22,318 bases of DNA, from assembly GCA_964243295.1 (NCBI GenBank), contig CAXTEJ010000055.1, forward strand, positions 1-22,318, in the 5' to 3' direction. A model generated the notes under the pieces. It had not been told where the DNA came from, made no database searches, and worked only from the letters and a program-made list of their open reading frames with translations. Shown piece after piece: positions 8,228 to 14,904 of the stretch. Origin of the DNA: CAXTEJ01 sp964243295. Its GTDB lineage: Bacteria; Actinomycetota; Actinomycetes; Actinomycetales; Angustibacteraceae. How positions within the stretch are numbered: position 1 is the first letter of the stretch; each line of letters begins with the position of its first letter. The translations under genes were made by a program, and so were the position numbers.

Positions 8228-8290
8228 GCGAGCCTGCGAGCAGCGGGCCGGAGGGTGCCGGTCCTCGGCCGGACACAAGCGAGCCACGGC

Positions 8291-8602
8291 TCAGGCCGAC
8301 AGCGAAGCACTGCCCTCGATGGCCGCCTCCAGGCGGTCGAGCTTGGCCTGCATCTCGCCCGTTCGCCCAGGCCGGATGTCGGCCTTCAGCACCAGCGAGA
8401 CGCGGTCGCCGTGGCGACCGACGGCCTCGGTCGCCCGCTTGACGACGTCCATGCACGCGTCCCAGTCGCCCTCGATGGTGGTGAACATCGAGTCGGTGCG
8501 GTGCGGCAGTCCGGACTCGCGGACGACGCGCACGGCGTCGGCGACGGCCTCCGACACGGACTCACCGGTGCCGGACGGGGCGACGGAGAAGGCGATCAGC
8601 AT
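8291..8602 (-). CDS. MTH1187-family (DUF77/YkoF-like) thiamine-binding protein
   Basis: The 103-residue product (MLIAFSVAPSGTGESVSEAV... GLPHRTDSMFTTIEGDWD... VVKRAT... RVSLVLKADIRPG) matches the conserved motifs of the MTH1187 family. Members are small ferredoxin-like-fold proteins, reported as thiamine-binding and typically 95-105 residues, so the length fits. A cytoplasmic vitamin-binding or salvage role is family knowledge, not shown here. The ATG follows a TAGGGT hexamer by 7 nt, suggesting a leaderless transcript. It lies 36 bp downstream of the ABC permease stop on the same strand; the two need not be functionally linked because this gene appears to have its own promoter. Confidence 0.88.
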   Translation of the reverse strand: MLIAFSVAPSGTGESVSEAVADAVRVVRESGLPHRTDSMFTTIEGDWDACMDVVKRATEAVGRHGDRVSLVLKADIRPGRTGEMQAKLDRLEAAIEGSASLSA

Positions 8603-8609
8603 GGGACGG

Positions 8610-8615
8610 ACCCTA
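8610..8615 (-). promoter_or_regulatory. Predicted -10 element of the thiamine-binding gene (leaderless)
   Basis: TAGGGT on the minus strand ends 7 nt before the ATG at 8602, so transcription should start at or within a base or two of the start codon. Confidence 0.55.
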
Positions 8616-8654
8616 CGCGTCGTCCCTGGGCGTCGTCCCTAGGCGTCGTCCCAG
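8616..8654 (-). repeat. Three tandem 13-bp units at the end of the ABC permease gene
   Basis: Read on the minus strand, GGGACGACGCCTA, GGGACGACGCCCA and GGGACGACGCGTA follow each other without gaps. The first unit encodes the last residues (DDA) and stop of the permease. The third supplies the TA of the TAGGGT hexamer of the next gene. Confidence 0.85.
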
Positions 8655-9751
8655 CGGAACACGCGGGTGGCGATGGCCGTCAGGACGACGGCGAACCCCA
8701 GCAGGATCAGGCACGGCGTGATGACCGAGCCCACGCCCTGCCCGCGCGCGAGCACGTCGAGCATGGCGTCGTTCATGTGCCGCAGCGGGAAGACCTCGCT
8801 GACACCGCGCAGCCAGGCCGGCGCCGCCGATATGTCGAAGAACGTGCCGGACAGGAACGCCATGGGCAGCACGATGAAGTTGGCCATCGCGCTCGCGGCC
8901 TCCTCGGTCTTGGCGACCGAGCCGACCAGCAGGCCGATCGACAGGAACGCGAGCGTGCCGCAGACCAGCACCGGCAGCGCGAGGTACCACTGGTCGGCGA
9001 GCCGGAGGCCGAACGGCGGGGTGAGGGCGATGAGGACGAACAGCGTGGCCTGCACCAGCGCCGTCACGATGCTGACGCCGACGCGCGCAGCGACGACCGT
9101 CCAGACCGGCGCGGGCGACAGCCGCACCCGCCGCAGCAGCTGCTTGCGGCGCCAGCTGACGATGGTCAGCGCCGCGCCGAACGCCGCCGAGGTGGCGATG
9201 CCCCACGACAGGATGCCGCCGGTGGTGAACTGGATCGGGCGCAGCGACCGGTCCTCGACGCGCTCGGCCTGCAGCGCCAGCCGGGGCGGCTGGCCCGTCG
9301 CGGCGACGTTGCTGCGGTCGACCACCGACCCGAGGATGCCCTGGATGGTGGCTGCCTTGACAGCGTCGCTGGCGGCGTAGCGCAGCACCAGCTGGTCGCC
9401 CTGCTGCTCGACGACGGCGGGCACGTCGCCCTGGCGCACGGCCTCGACACCGGCTTTCAGGGTCGGGTAGCGCACCGGGTCGAGCACCTGGGTCGGCAGC
9501 GCCTGCAGCAGCTGGCCCTGGCCGACGACGCCGATCTGCGTGGTGCTGGCGCCGCTGTCGCGGAAGATGAGCCCGAAGACGACCAGGAACATCAGCGGGA
9601 AGAAGAACGTGAAGAACAGCGCCGTGCGGTCGCGGAAGAAGCTGCGCAGCATCGCCCCGGCCAGCGCCCGCAGCTGGCGACCGGGGCTCGCGGTGTAGGA
9701 CCGGCGCGCGGCACCGGCCGTCGCCGGCGTCCGTGTGGTGGTGGCGCTCAT
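8639..9751 (-). CDS. ABC-2 type transporter permease
   Basis: The 370-residue product starts with a polar tail, then the first membrane segment (TALFFTFFFPLMFLVVFGLIF) near residues 43-63. A ~110-residue extracytoplasmic region follows, then five hydrophobic segments: ILSWGIATSAAFGAALTIV, VGVSIVTALVQATLFVLIAL, WYLALPVLVCGTLAFLSIGLL, AMANFIVLPMAFLSGTFF and VITPCLILLGFAVVLTAIA. The motif FLSGTFFDISAAPAWLRGVSEVFPLRHMNDA is typical of the ABC-2/DrrB-YhgE-like class. Its ATG overlaps the stop of the ATPase gene as ATGA, so the two are translationally coupled and form one exporter. The cargo is not predictable; drugs, lipids or polymers are all known for the family. Confidence 0.93.
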   Translation of the reverse strand: MSATTTRTPATAGAARRSYTASPGRQLRALAGAMLRSFFRDRTALFFTFFFPLMFLVVFGLIFRDSGASTTQIGVVGQGQLLQALPTQVLDPVRYPTLKAGVEAVRQGDVPAVVEQQGDQLVLRYAASDAVKAATIQGILGSVVDRSNVAATGQPPRLALQAERVEDRSLRPIQFTTGGILSWGIATSAAFGAALTIVSWRRKQLLRRVRLSPAPVWTVVAARVGVSIVTALVQATLFVLIALTPPFGLRLADQWYLALPVLVCGTLAFLSIGLLVGSVAKTEEAASAMANFIVLPMAFLSGTFFDISAAPAWLRGVSEVFPLRHMNDAMLDVLARGQGVGSVITPCLILLGFAVVLTAIATRVFRWDDA

Positions 9752-10728
9752 GCGCGGTACTCCCGTCCGGTCAGCTGCAGGAACACGTCCTCGAGCGTCG
9801 CGGTGCGCACGCTCACCCCGTCGAGCCGGTCGCGCGCCGCGAGCGCGCTGACCAGGACGGCGGGCTGCTGGGTCGTCAGCACGAGCTCGCCGTCGGCCAG
9901 CTGCACCCGGTCGGCGCCCGGCAGGGCGCGCGCCTCGGCCTCGCTCAGCGCCCCGGCCGGCAGCGCCACCCGGGTGTCGGCCTGCAGCCCGCGCACCAGC
10001 GCAGCCGGGGTGTCGAGCGCGAGGATGCGGCCGGCGTCCATGATGGCGACGCGGTCGCAGAGGATCTCGGCCTCGTCGAGGTAGTGGGTCGTGTAGACGA
10101 TGGTGGTGCCGCGCGCCTTGATCTCGCGCAGCACGTCCCACAGGTTGCGGCGCGCCTGCGGGTCGAGCGCCGCGGTCGGCTCGTCGAAGAACACCAGCTG
10201 CGGGTCGTGCACGAGCGCGCACGCGATCGACAGCCGCTGCCGCTGACCGCCGGAGAGGCGGTCCTCACGGGTGTCGGCCTTGTCGGTGAGCCCCACCAGC
10301 TCGAGCATCTCGTCGACGCGGGCGTCGTCGACGCCGTACAGGTCGCCGAAGGTGCGCAGCTGCTCGCGGGCGCTCAGCTTGTCGAAGAACGCCGACGCCT
10401 GCAGCTGCACGCCCATGAGCGGCAGCAGCTCGGGGTTGCGTGGCCAGGGGCTGCGGCCGAGCAGCCGCACGCTGCCGGAGTCGGCCTGCCGCAGGCCCTC
10501 GATCATCTCCAGCGTCGTGGTCTTGCCGGCCCCGTTGGGCCCCAGGATGCCGAAGAACTCACCGTGCGGGACCTCGAACGAGACGCCGTCGACCGCGGCG
10601 AGGTCGCCGTAGCGCTTGCGCAGGTCGACCACCTCGATGGCCGGCTCGCCGCGCGGCGGCCCGGTCACGTCGGGGGTGCGTGCGGTGCCGGACGCCGGCG
10701 CTGACGTGGACTCCCCCGAGATCGTCAC
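9748..10728 (-). CDS. ABC transporter ATP-binding protein (drug-export type)
   Basis: The 326-residue product has a complete nucleotide-binding domain: Walker A GPNGAGKT (63-70), signature LSGGQ (158-162), Walker B LVFFDEP (about 178-184) and the H-loop His215 in TTH. About 30 extra Ser/Pro/Gly-rich residues precede the domain. The ~85-residue C-terminal extension, ending VRTATLEDVFLQLTGREYRA, is typical of DrrA/CcmA-like exporter ATPases. Initiation at a GTG is supported by a TAGGGT hexamer 7 nt upstream. It overlaps the permease by 4 nt and lies 54 bp after marR on the same strand. MarR control of the exporter is inferred from context. Confidence 0.94.
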   Translation of the reverse strand: MTISGESTSAPASGTARTPDVTGPPRGEPAIEVVDLRKRYGDLAAVDGVSFEVPHGEFFGILGPNGAGKTTTLEMIEGLRQADSGSVRLLGRSPWPRNPELLPLMGVQLQASAFFDKLSAREQLRTFGDLYGVDDARVDEMLELVGLTDKADTREDRLSGGQRQRLSIACALVHDPQLVFFDEPTAALDPQARRNLWDVLREIKARGTTIVYTTHYLDEAEILCDRVAIMDAGRILALDTPAALVRGLQADTRVALPAGALSEAEARALPGADRVQLADGELVLTTQQPAVLVSALAARDRLDGVSVRTATLEDVFLQLTGREYRA

Positions 10729-10735
10729 GCGCCCG

Positions 10736-10741
10736 ACCCTA
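10736..10741 (-). promoter_or_regulatory. Predicted -10 element of the ABC ATPase gene (leaderless)
   Basis: TAGGGT on the minus strand ends 7 nt before the GTG at 10728. A weak -35 (TTCTGC, 10759-10764) stands 17 nt upstream. It implies the exporter can be transcribed separately from marR. Confidence 0.5.
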
Positions 10742-10782
10742 AGGGCATCGACGCCCCAGCAGAAGGAGGCGGTGAGCGGGCG

Positions 10783-11289
10783 TCAGACCGGTCGCGGCAG
10801 CTCGGTCGCCGCCAGCGCCTCGACGCCCGAGCAGGTGAGCGGTTCGGTCCGGTAGGCGCACGCGAGGCGCTGCACGAGCGAGCGCAGCTGGGCGGCGTCC
10901 TCACCGAGCGGCGCCAGGATGTGGGCCTCGACCGCCGCGAGCGCACCGCCGCGGTCGACCAGCACGCGGCGCCCCTCGTCGGTGGCAACCAGGACGCGGC
11001 TGCGACGGTCGACGGGGTCGGGCTCGCGCGTGACCAGACCAGCCGCGACCAGGTCGTTGACGAGGTAGGTCATGACCGTGCGGTCGATGCCGAGCCGCCC
11101 GGCGAGGGCCCCCTGGTTGCCGGTCGTCGGCGGCCCGGCGGCCGCGGTCAGCACCTGCAGGCCGCGCGGGCCGCCCGGCACCTCGGCCAGCACCGTGTCG
11201 ACCGCCCGCACGTAGCCGCGGAAGACCGTGCCGAGGGCCCAGCCGAGGTCGTCGTCCAGACCCCGCCCCGCCTCGTGGCTCTCCGTCAT
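10783..11289 (-). CDS. MarR-family transcriptional regulator
   Basis: The 168-residue product carries a MarR winged helix-turn-helix: GNQGALAGRLGIDRTVMTYLVNDLVAAGLVTREPDPVDRRSRVLVATDEGRR. This includes the recognition helix, the wing with the DRRSR signature, and flanking dimerisation helices. Family members are usually homodimeric repressors released by phenolics, oxidants or drugs. I place the start at the ATG 11289 because a TACCGT hexamer (11296-11301, minus) ends 6 nt before it. An in-frame GTG at 11295 lies too close to that hexamer. The C-terminal end (LTCSGVEALAATELPRPV) contains a single Cys and no clear redox pair. The gene is divergent from azoR and upstream of the ABC exporter, the classic arrangement for a local regulator. 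Confidence 0.92.
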   Translation of the reverse strand: MTESHEAGRGLDDDLGWALGTVFRGYVRAVDTVLAEVPGGPRGLQVLTAAAGPPTTGNQGALAGRLGIDRTVMTYLVNDLVAAGLVTREPDPVDRRSRVLVATDEGRRVLVDRGGALAAVEAHILAPLGEDAAQLRSLVQRLACAYRTEPLTCSGVEALAATELPRPV

Positions 11290-11295
11290 GCCCAC

Positions 11296-11301
11296 ACGGT
11301 A
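11296..11301 (-). promoter_or_regulatory. Predicted -10 element of marR (leaderless)
   Basis: TACCGT on the minus strand, 6 nt before the ATG at 11289. It sits against the first of four 16-bp tandem repeats, so repeat-bound protein would cover it. Confidence 0.55.
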
Positions 11302-11364
11302 GCACCGTCTGCCGGCAAGACCGTCTGCTTGACAACCGATCTGTAGGGCATACGATCTGTGTCA
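11301..11364. repeat. Four 16-bp tandem repeats forming a probable operator
   Basis: Four consecutive 16-mers (11301, 11317, 11333, 11349) share the core C-(C/G)-(G/A)-TCTG-(C/T). The TCTG falls at 11308, 11324, 11340 and 11356, exactly 16 bp apart. Units 1-2 read CCGTCTGC and units 3-4 read CGATCTGT. The array covers the marR -10 edge, the azoR -35 (between units 2 and 3) and the azoR -10 (unit 4). Binding by the adjacent MarR protein is inferred. Confidence 0.65.
11329..11356 (+). promoter_or_regulatory. Sigma-70-type promoter of azoR
   Basis: A perfect -35 TTGACA (11329-11334) is separated by 16 bp from a -10 TACGAT (11351-11356). Transcription would start near 11363, giving a ~49-nt leader with AAGGAG (11401-11406) before the ATG at 11412. 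Confidence 0.75.
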
Positions 11365-11411
11365 CCAACGACTTTCGGCAGCGCCGTGCGCCGCCCCGCT
11401 AAGGAGCCCCC

Positions 11412-12074
11412 ATGTCCCTGTTCCGCCTCGACACCAGCATCCGCACCGAGGGCTCGGTGAGCCGGCAGGTCGCCGACGTCGCCGAGGCCGAGTGGCTGAC
11501 GACCCACCCCGAGGGCCGGGTGGTCCGCCGCGACCTCGGCACGTCCCCGCTGTCGAGCGAGCTCTGGGCCGCAGCCGCGGGCGCCGCCTGGACGCCGGCC
11601 GACGCGCTCACCGACGCCCAGCGCGACGCCCAGGCGCAGGCGGCCCAGCTCGTCGACGAGCTGGCCGAGGCCGAGGCCTACGTCTTCGCCCTGCCGCTCT
11701 ACAACTTCGGCACCCCTGCCTCGTTCAAGACGTGGGTCGACGTCGTCATCACCGACCCCCGCATGGGTCCGGGCGCCGGACAGCTGCTCGCCGGGCGGCC
11801 GGCTCTGCTCGTCATCGCCCGCGGCGGCGGCTACGGCGAGGGCACTCCGCGCGCCGGCTGGGACCACGCGACCCCCTACGCCCAGCGCGTCCTCGCAGAC
11901 GTGTTCGGCCTGGACCTCAAGGTCAGTGTCGTCGAGCTGACGCTCGCCGACGTCAACCCGGCCATGGCCTCGCTGCGCGACATCGCCGCCGCGTCGCTCG
12001 AGAGCGGTCGCGCCTCGGCGGCCGAGCACGGCCGCGCCATCGCCCGCCAGGTGCTCGCGGCTCGCGCCGCCTGA
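11412..12074 (+). CDS. azoR: FMN-dependent NADH-azoreductase
   Basis: The 220-residue product has the flavodoxin-like fold of AzoR. The N-terminal strand is followed by the flavin-phosphate loop (LDTSIRTEGSVSRQV), then FALPLYNFGTPASFKTWVDVVI, the hallmark flavin-binding stretch of azoreductases. Next come LLVIARGGGYGEG and a C-terminal helix. These cytoplasmic enzymes reduce quinones and azo compounds with NADH and FMN, protecting against electrophiles. The strong AAGGAG five bases before the ATG fixes the start. It is transcribed divergently from marR through a repeat-covered promoter, so repression by MarR and induction by quinone-like compounds is a reasonable inference. It ends 40 bp from the convergent meaB. 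Confidence 0.92.
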   Translation: MSLFRLDTSIRTEGSVSRQVADVAEAEWLTTHPEGRVVRRDLGTSPLSSELWAAAAGAAWTPADALTDAQRDAQAQAAQLVDELAEAEAYVFALPLYNFGTPASFKTWVDVVITDPRMGPGAGQLLAGRPALLVIARGGGYGEGTPRAGWDHATPYAQRVLADVFGLDLKVSVVELTLADVNPAMASLRDIAAASLESGRASAAEHGRAIARQVLAARAA

Positions 12075-12114
12075 GCAGCACGCCGCGAGCCTGGGACTGC
12101 GCGCCAGCAGGCAG

Positions 12115-13077
12115 TCAGCCCGCGAGCGCGTCGACGAGCCGGTCGGCGGCCGCCCACGGGTCGGTCGACCCGTCGACCACCTCGGCGGCGAGCGCCTCCA
12201 GGTGGTCACCGTGCCGGACGTCGGCGAGCCTGGAGCGCAGCTGCTGCACCGCGATCGCCTCGACCTCGCCGGCCGCCCGGTGGAGCCGGCGACGGCGCAG
12301 CTCGCCGCTGCGGTGCAACCACTCCCGGTGGGCGGTCAGGGCCTCGACGAGCTCGTCGAGGCCCTCCTCGCGGCTGGCGACGGTCGTCAGCACGGGCGGC
12401 CGCCAGTCGCCCGCGGCACCGGCCCCGCCGAGCGCCAGCATCGCGCGCAGCTCGCGGACGGTCGTGGCCGCGCCGTCCCGGTCGGCCTTGTTGACCACCA
12501 GCAGGTCACCGATCTCGAGGATGCCCGCCTTGGCGGCCTGGACGCCGTCGCCCATCCCCGGCGCGAGCAGCACCACGGTCGTGTCGGCCGACCCGGCGAC
12601 CTCGACCTCGCTCTGCCCGACACCCACGGTCTCCACCAGCACGACGTCGCAGCCCGCGGCGTCCAGCACCCGCAGCGCCTGGGGGGTCGACCACGCCAGC
12701 CCGCCGAGGTGGCCACGGGTGGACATCGACCGGATGTAGACGCCGTCGTCGAGCGCGTGGTCCTGCATGCGCACCCGGTCGCCGAGCAGCGCTCCACCTG
12801 AGAAGGGGGACGACGGGTCGACCGCGAGCACCCCCACGCGAGCGCCGTTGCGGCGCAGGGCCTTCACGAGCATCGACGTGGTCGTCGACTTCCCCACCCC
12901 CGGGCTGCCGGTGATGCCGACGACCCATGCGCCGCCCGAGCGGGGCGCGAGGGCCGCCATCACCTCGCGCAGGGCGGGGTCGCCGTCCTCGACGAGCGAG
13001 ATCAGCCGTGCGACCGCTCGTGGGCTGCCGGCGCAGGCCTGCTCGACCAGCGCCGGCACGTCGAGGGGGCGCGCCAC
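12115..13077 (-). CDS. meaB: Methylmalonyl-CoA mutase-associated GTPase MeaB (ArgK-type G3E GTPase)
   Basis: The 320-residue product shows the full MeaB set: P-loop GITGSPGVGKSTTTSMLVKAL, DPSSPFSGGALLGDRVRM, RSMSTRGHLGGLA, the switch ETVGVGQSEVEV and the base-recognition NKAD. A basic C-terminal dimerisation helix follows (LRRRRLHRAAGEVEAIAVQQL). MeaB guards and loads adenosylcobalamin-dependent methylmalonyl-CoA mutase in the cytoplasm. The mutase subunits are not in the window. I place the start at the GTG 13077, 10 nt after the thiolase stop. This gives VARPLDVPALVEQACAG and the family's usual length; the upstream extension of the frame lies inside the thiolase gene. Expression with the thiolase is very likely from the tight spacing. 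Confidence 0.93.
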   Translation of the reverse strand: MARPLDVPALVEQACAGSPRAVARLISLVEDGDPALREVMAALAPRSGGAWVVGITGSPGVGKSTTTSMLVKALRRNGARVGVLAVDPSSPFSGGALLGDRVRMQDHALDDGVYIRSMSTRGHLGGLAWSTPQALRVLDAAGCDVVLVETVGVGQSEVEVAGSADTTVVLLAPGMGDGVQAAKAGILEIGDLLVVNKADRDGAATTVRELRAMLALGGAGAAGDWRPPVLTTVASREEGLDELVEALTAHREWLHRSGELRRRRLHRAAGEVEAIAVQQLRSRLADVRHGDHLEALAAEVVDGSTDPWAAADRLVDALAG

Positions 13078-13087
13078 CGGCGGTCGC

Positions 13088-14299
13088 TCAGCCGCGGGGG
13101 ACGCGCAGCACCAGGGCGTCGCCCTGTCCGCCGCCGCCGCACAGCGCCGCCGCGCCCACGCCGCCGCCGCGGCGCCGCAGCTCGAGGGCCAGGTGCAGCG
13201 CGACGCGCGCACCCGACATGCCGATCGGGTGGCCCAGCGCGATGGCGCCGCCGTTGACGTTGACCCGCTCGGGGTCGATCCCGAGCTCGCGGGTGGAGGC
13301 CAGCCCGACGGCGGCGAACGCCTCGTTGATCTCGACCAGGTCGAGGTCGGTCGGGGCGACGCCCTCCTTCTCGCAGGCCCGCGCGATCGCCCGCGAGGGC
13401 TGCTGCTGCAGGGTGGAGTCGGGGCCGGCGACCATGCCGTGCGCGCCGATCTCGGCCAGCCAGGGCAGGCCGAGCTCGTCGGCGCGCGCCCGGCTCATCA
13501 CGACGACCGCGCAGGCGCCGTCCGAGATGGGGCTGGCGGTGCCCGCCGTGATGGTGCCGCCGGCGCCGAAGGCGGGGCGCAGGCGTGACAGCGACTCGAC
13601 CGTGGTGTCGGGGCGGATGCCCTCGTCCTCGGTCACCATCACCGGCTCGCCGTTGCGCTGCGGCACCGGGACGGGCACGACCTCGTCGGCGAACAGCCCG
13701 TCCTTCCAGGCCCGCGCCGCCAGCTGGTGGCTGCGGGCGCCGAACGCGTCCTGCTCCTCGCGGGTGAAGGCCCCCTCGCCCGCGTTGGCGGCCTCGGTGA
13801 GCTCGCCCATCGCCTGGTCGGTGAAGGCGTCCCACAGCCCGTCGTGCGCCATGTGGTCGCGCACGGTGACGTCGCCGTACCGGTAGCCGGTGCGCGAGCG
13901 CTCGAGCAGGTGGGGCGCCGCGCTCATCGACTCCTGGCCGCCGGCCACCACGACGTCGAGCTCGCCGGCCCGGATCAGCTGGTCGGCCAGCGCGATGGCG
14001 TTCAGCCCTGACAGGCAGACCTTGTTGACGGTGACCGCGGGCACGGTCATGGGGATGCCTGCGCCCGCCGCCGCCTGCCGGGCGGGCAGCTGCCCCGCCC
14101 CGGCGGTCAGCACCTGGCCCATGACCACGTACTCGACCTGCTCGGGTGCGACGCCCGCGCGCTCGAGGGCGGCGGCGATCGCCACGCCGCCGAGCTCGGC
14201 GGCGCTCAGTGAGCTGAGCGAGCCGAGCAGCCGGCCCATCGGCGTCCGCGCCCCGGCGACGATGACGGACGTGCGGGCGGCAGGGTGCTGGTCGGTCAC
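13088..14299 (-). CDS. Acetyl-CoA C-acetyltransferase (thiolase)
   Basis: The 403-residue product is a full-length thiolase. It has the nucleophile Cys95 in NKVCLSGLNA, His357 in GHPIGMSGAR and the second catalytic cysteine, Cys387, in ALCGGGGQGDA. INEAF, before the C-terminal half, is also conserved. It condenses two acetyl-CoA or cleaves acetoacetyl-CoA in the cytoplasm. GTG initiation at 14299 is supported by GGAGG (complement of 14304-14308) five bases upstream. It is followed at 10 nt by meaB and faces the methylmalonyl-CoA epimerase gene across a 94-bp divergent region. The context suggests short-chain acyl-CoA metabolism (ethylmalonyl/propionyl route, polyester or branched-chain catabolism), but thiolase specificity cannot be read here. 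Confidence 0.95.
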   Translation of the reverse strand: MTDQHPAARTSVIVAGARTPMGRLLGSLSSLSAAELGGVAIAAALERAGVAPEQVEYVVMGQVLTAGAGQLPARQAAAGAGIPMTVPAVTVNKVCLSGLNAIALADQLIRAGELDVVVAGGQESMSAAPHLLERSRTGYRYGDVTVRDHMAHDGLWDAFTDQAMGELTEAANAGEGAFTREEQDAFGARSHQLAARAWKDGLFADEVVPVPVPQRNGEPVMVTEDEGIRPDTTVESLSRLRPAFGAGGTITAGTASPISDGACAVVVMSRARADELGLPWLAEIGAHGMVAGPDSTLQQQPSRAIARACEKEGVAPTDLDLVEINEAFAAVGLASTRELGIDPERVNVNGGAIALGHPIGMSGARVALHLALELRRRGGGVGAAALCGGGGQGDALVLRVPRG

Positions 14300-14381
14300 G
14301 GGGCCTCCACGTCGAGGTGGTGCGCGGGCGTCGAGTCGACGCGCGGGTACGCCGGCCAGGGTAGCCGCCGCCCCACAGGCC

Positions 14382-14387
14382 TACCGT
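14382..14387 (+). promoter_or_regulatory. Predicted -10 element of the epimerase gene (leaderless)
   Basis: TACCGT ends 6 nt before the ATG at 14394; no Shine-Dalgarno sequence lies between. Confidence 0.55.
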
Positions 14388-14393
14388 GACCGC

Positions 14394-14858
14394 ATGACGA
14401 GCGCGACCCCCCGCGGCACGCCCGACCCGCTGTTCACCGCGGTCGACCACGTGGGCGTCGCGGTGGCCGACCTCGACGCCGCCATCGCGTTCTACCGCGA
14501 CGCCTTCGGCATGGCGCTGGTGCACCGGGAGGTCAACGAGGAGCAGGGCGTCGAGGAGGCGATGGTCGCGGTGGGCGACTCGGGCTCGTGCGTGCAGCTG
14601 CTCGCCCCGGCCACCCCCGACTCGCCCATCGCCCGGTTCCTCGACCGCCGCGGGCCCGGACTGCAGCAGGTCGCCTACCGGGTCGAGGACGTCGAGCGCG
14701 TCAGCGAGGTGCTCCGCTCGCGGGGCCTCCACCTGCTCTACGAGCGGCCCCGGCGCGGCACCGCCGGGAGCCGCGTGAACTTCGTGCACCCGAGGGACGC
14801 CGGCGGCGTCCTCGTCGAGCTGGTGGAGCCCGCTCGACGTCCGGGACGCCCGGTATGA
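14394..14858 (+). CDS. mce: Methylmalonyl-CoA epimerase
   Basis: The 154-residue product has the two-module glyoxalase/VOC fold of methylmalonyl-CoA epimerases. Signatures are VDHVGVAVADLDAAIAFYRDAFG, VNEEQGVEEAM, VQLLAP and RRGTAGSRVNFVHPRDAGG, ending VLVELVEP. It interconverts the 2R and 2S epimers of methylmalonyl-CoA. Likely metal ligands are His19, Gln68 and Glu142. Where many homologues have a His-His pair (LHHVAF) this protein has Gln91-Gln92 (LQQVAY); I recall the mycobacterial enzymes having the same change. It is divergent from thiolase-meaB and matches their pathway. A TACCGT hexamer 6 nt before the ATG suggests a leaderless mRNA, and this decides the start. Confidence 0.93.
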   Translation: MTSATPRGTPDPLFTAVDHVGVAVADLDAAIAFYRDAFGMALVHREVNEEQGVEEAMVAVGDSGSCVQLLAPATPDSPIARFLDRRGPGLQQVAYRVEDVERVSEVLRSRGLHLLYERPRRGTAGSRVNFVHPRDAGGVLVELVEPARRPGRPV

Positions 14859-14892
14859 CGGGTTGATCGGGCGGCGCCCCCCGGCGGCTCGG

Positions 14893-14898
14893 TACGTT
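14893..14898 (+). promoter_or_regulatory. Predicted -10 element of the AI-2E transporter gene (leaderless)
   Basis: TACGTT ends 6 nt before the ATG at 14905 and selects this start over an in-frame ATG at 14863. Confidence 0.55.
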
Positions 14899-14904
14899 GG
14901 CCCC

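Larger units (their letters stand above)
8013..8290. other. Non-coding gap with duplicated segment
   Basis: About 280 bp between two minus-strand genes. An open frame crosses it on the minus strand, but it is made mostly of the direct repeats and has no start signal, so I do not call a gene. The stretch 8228-8290 shows further short echoes of the repeat (gcgagc, aggccgacagcga). I see no promoter here that I would defend. Confidence 0.6.

Noticed and set aside
8135..10084. 649-residue plus-strand open frame
   Set aside because: It crosses the ABC permease, the thiamine-binding gene and the intergenic repeats antisense; those genes have clear families.
12095..12116. Inverted repeat gactgc...gcagtc between azoR and meaB as a two-way terminator
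   Set aside because: A six-base stem with a ten-base loop is too weak in this GC context and it overlaps the meaB stop.
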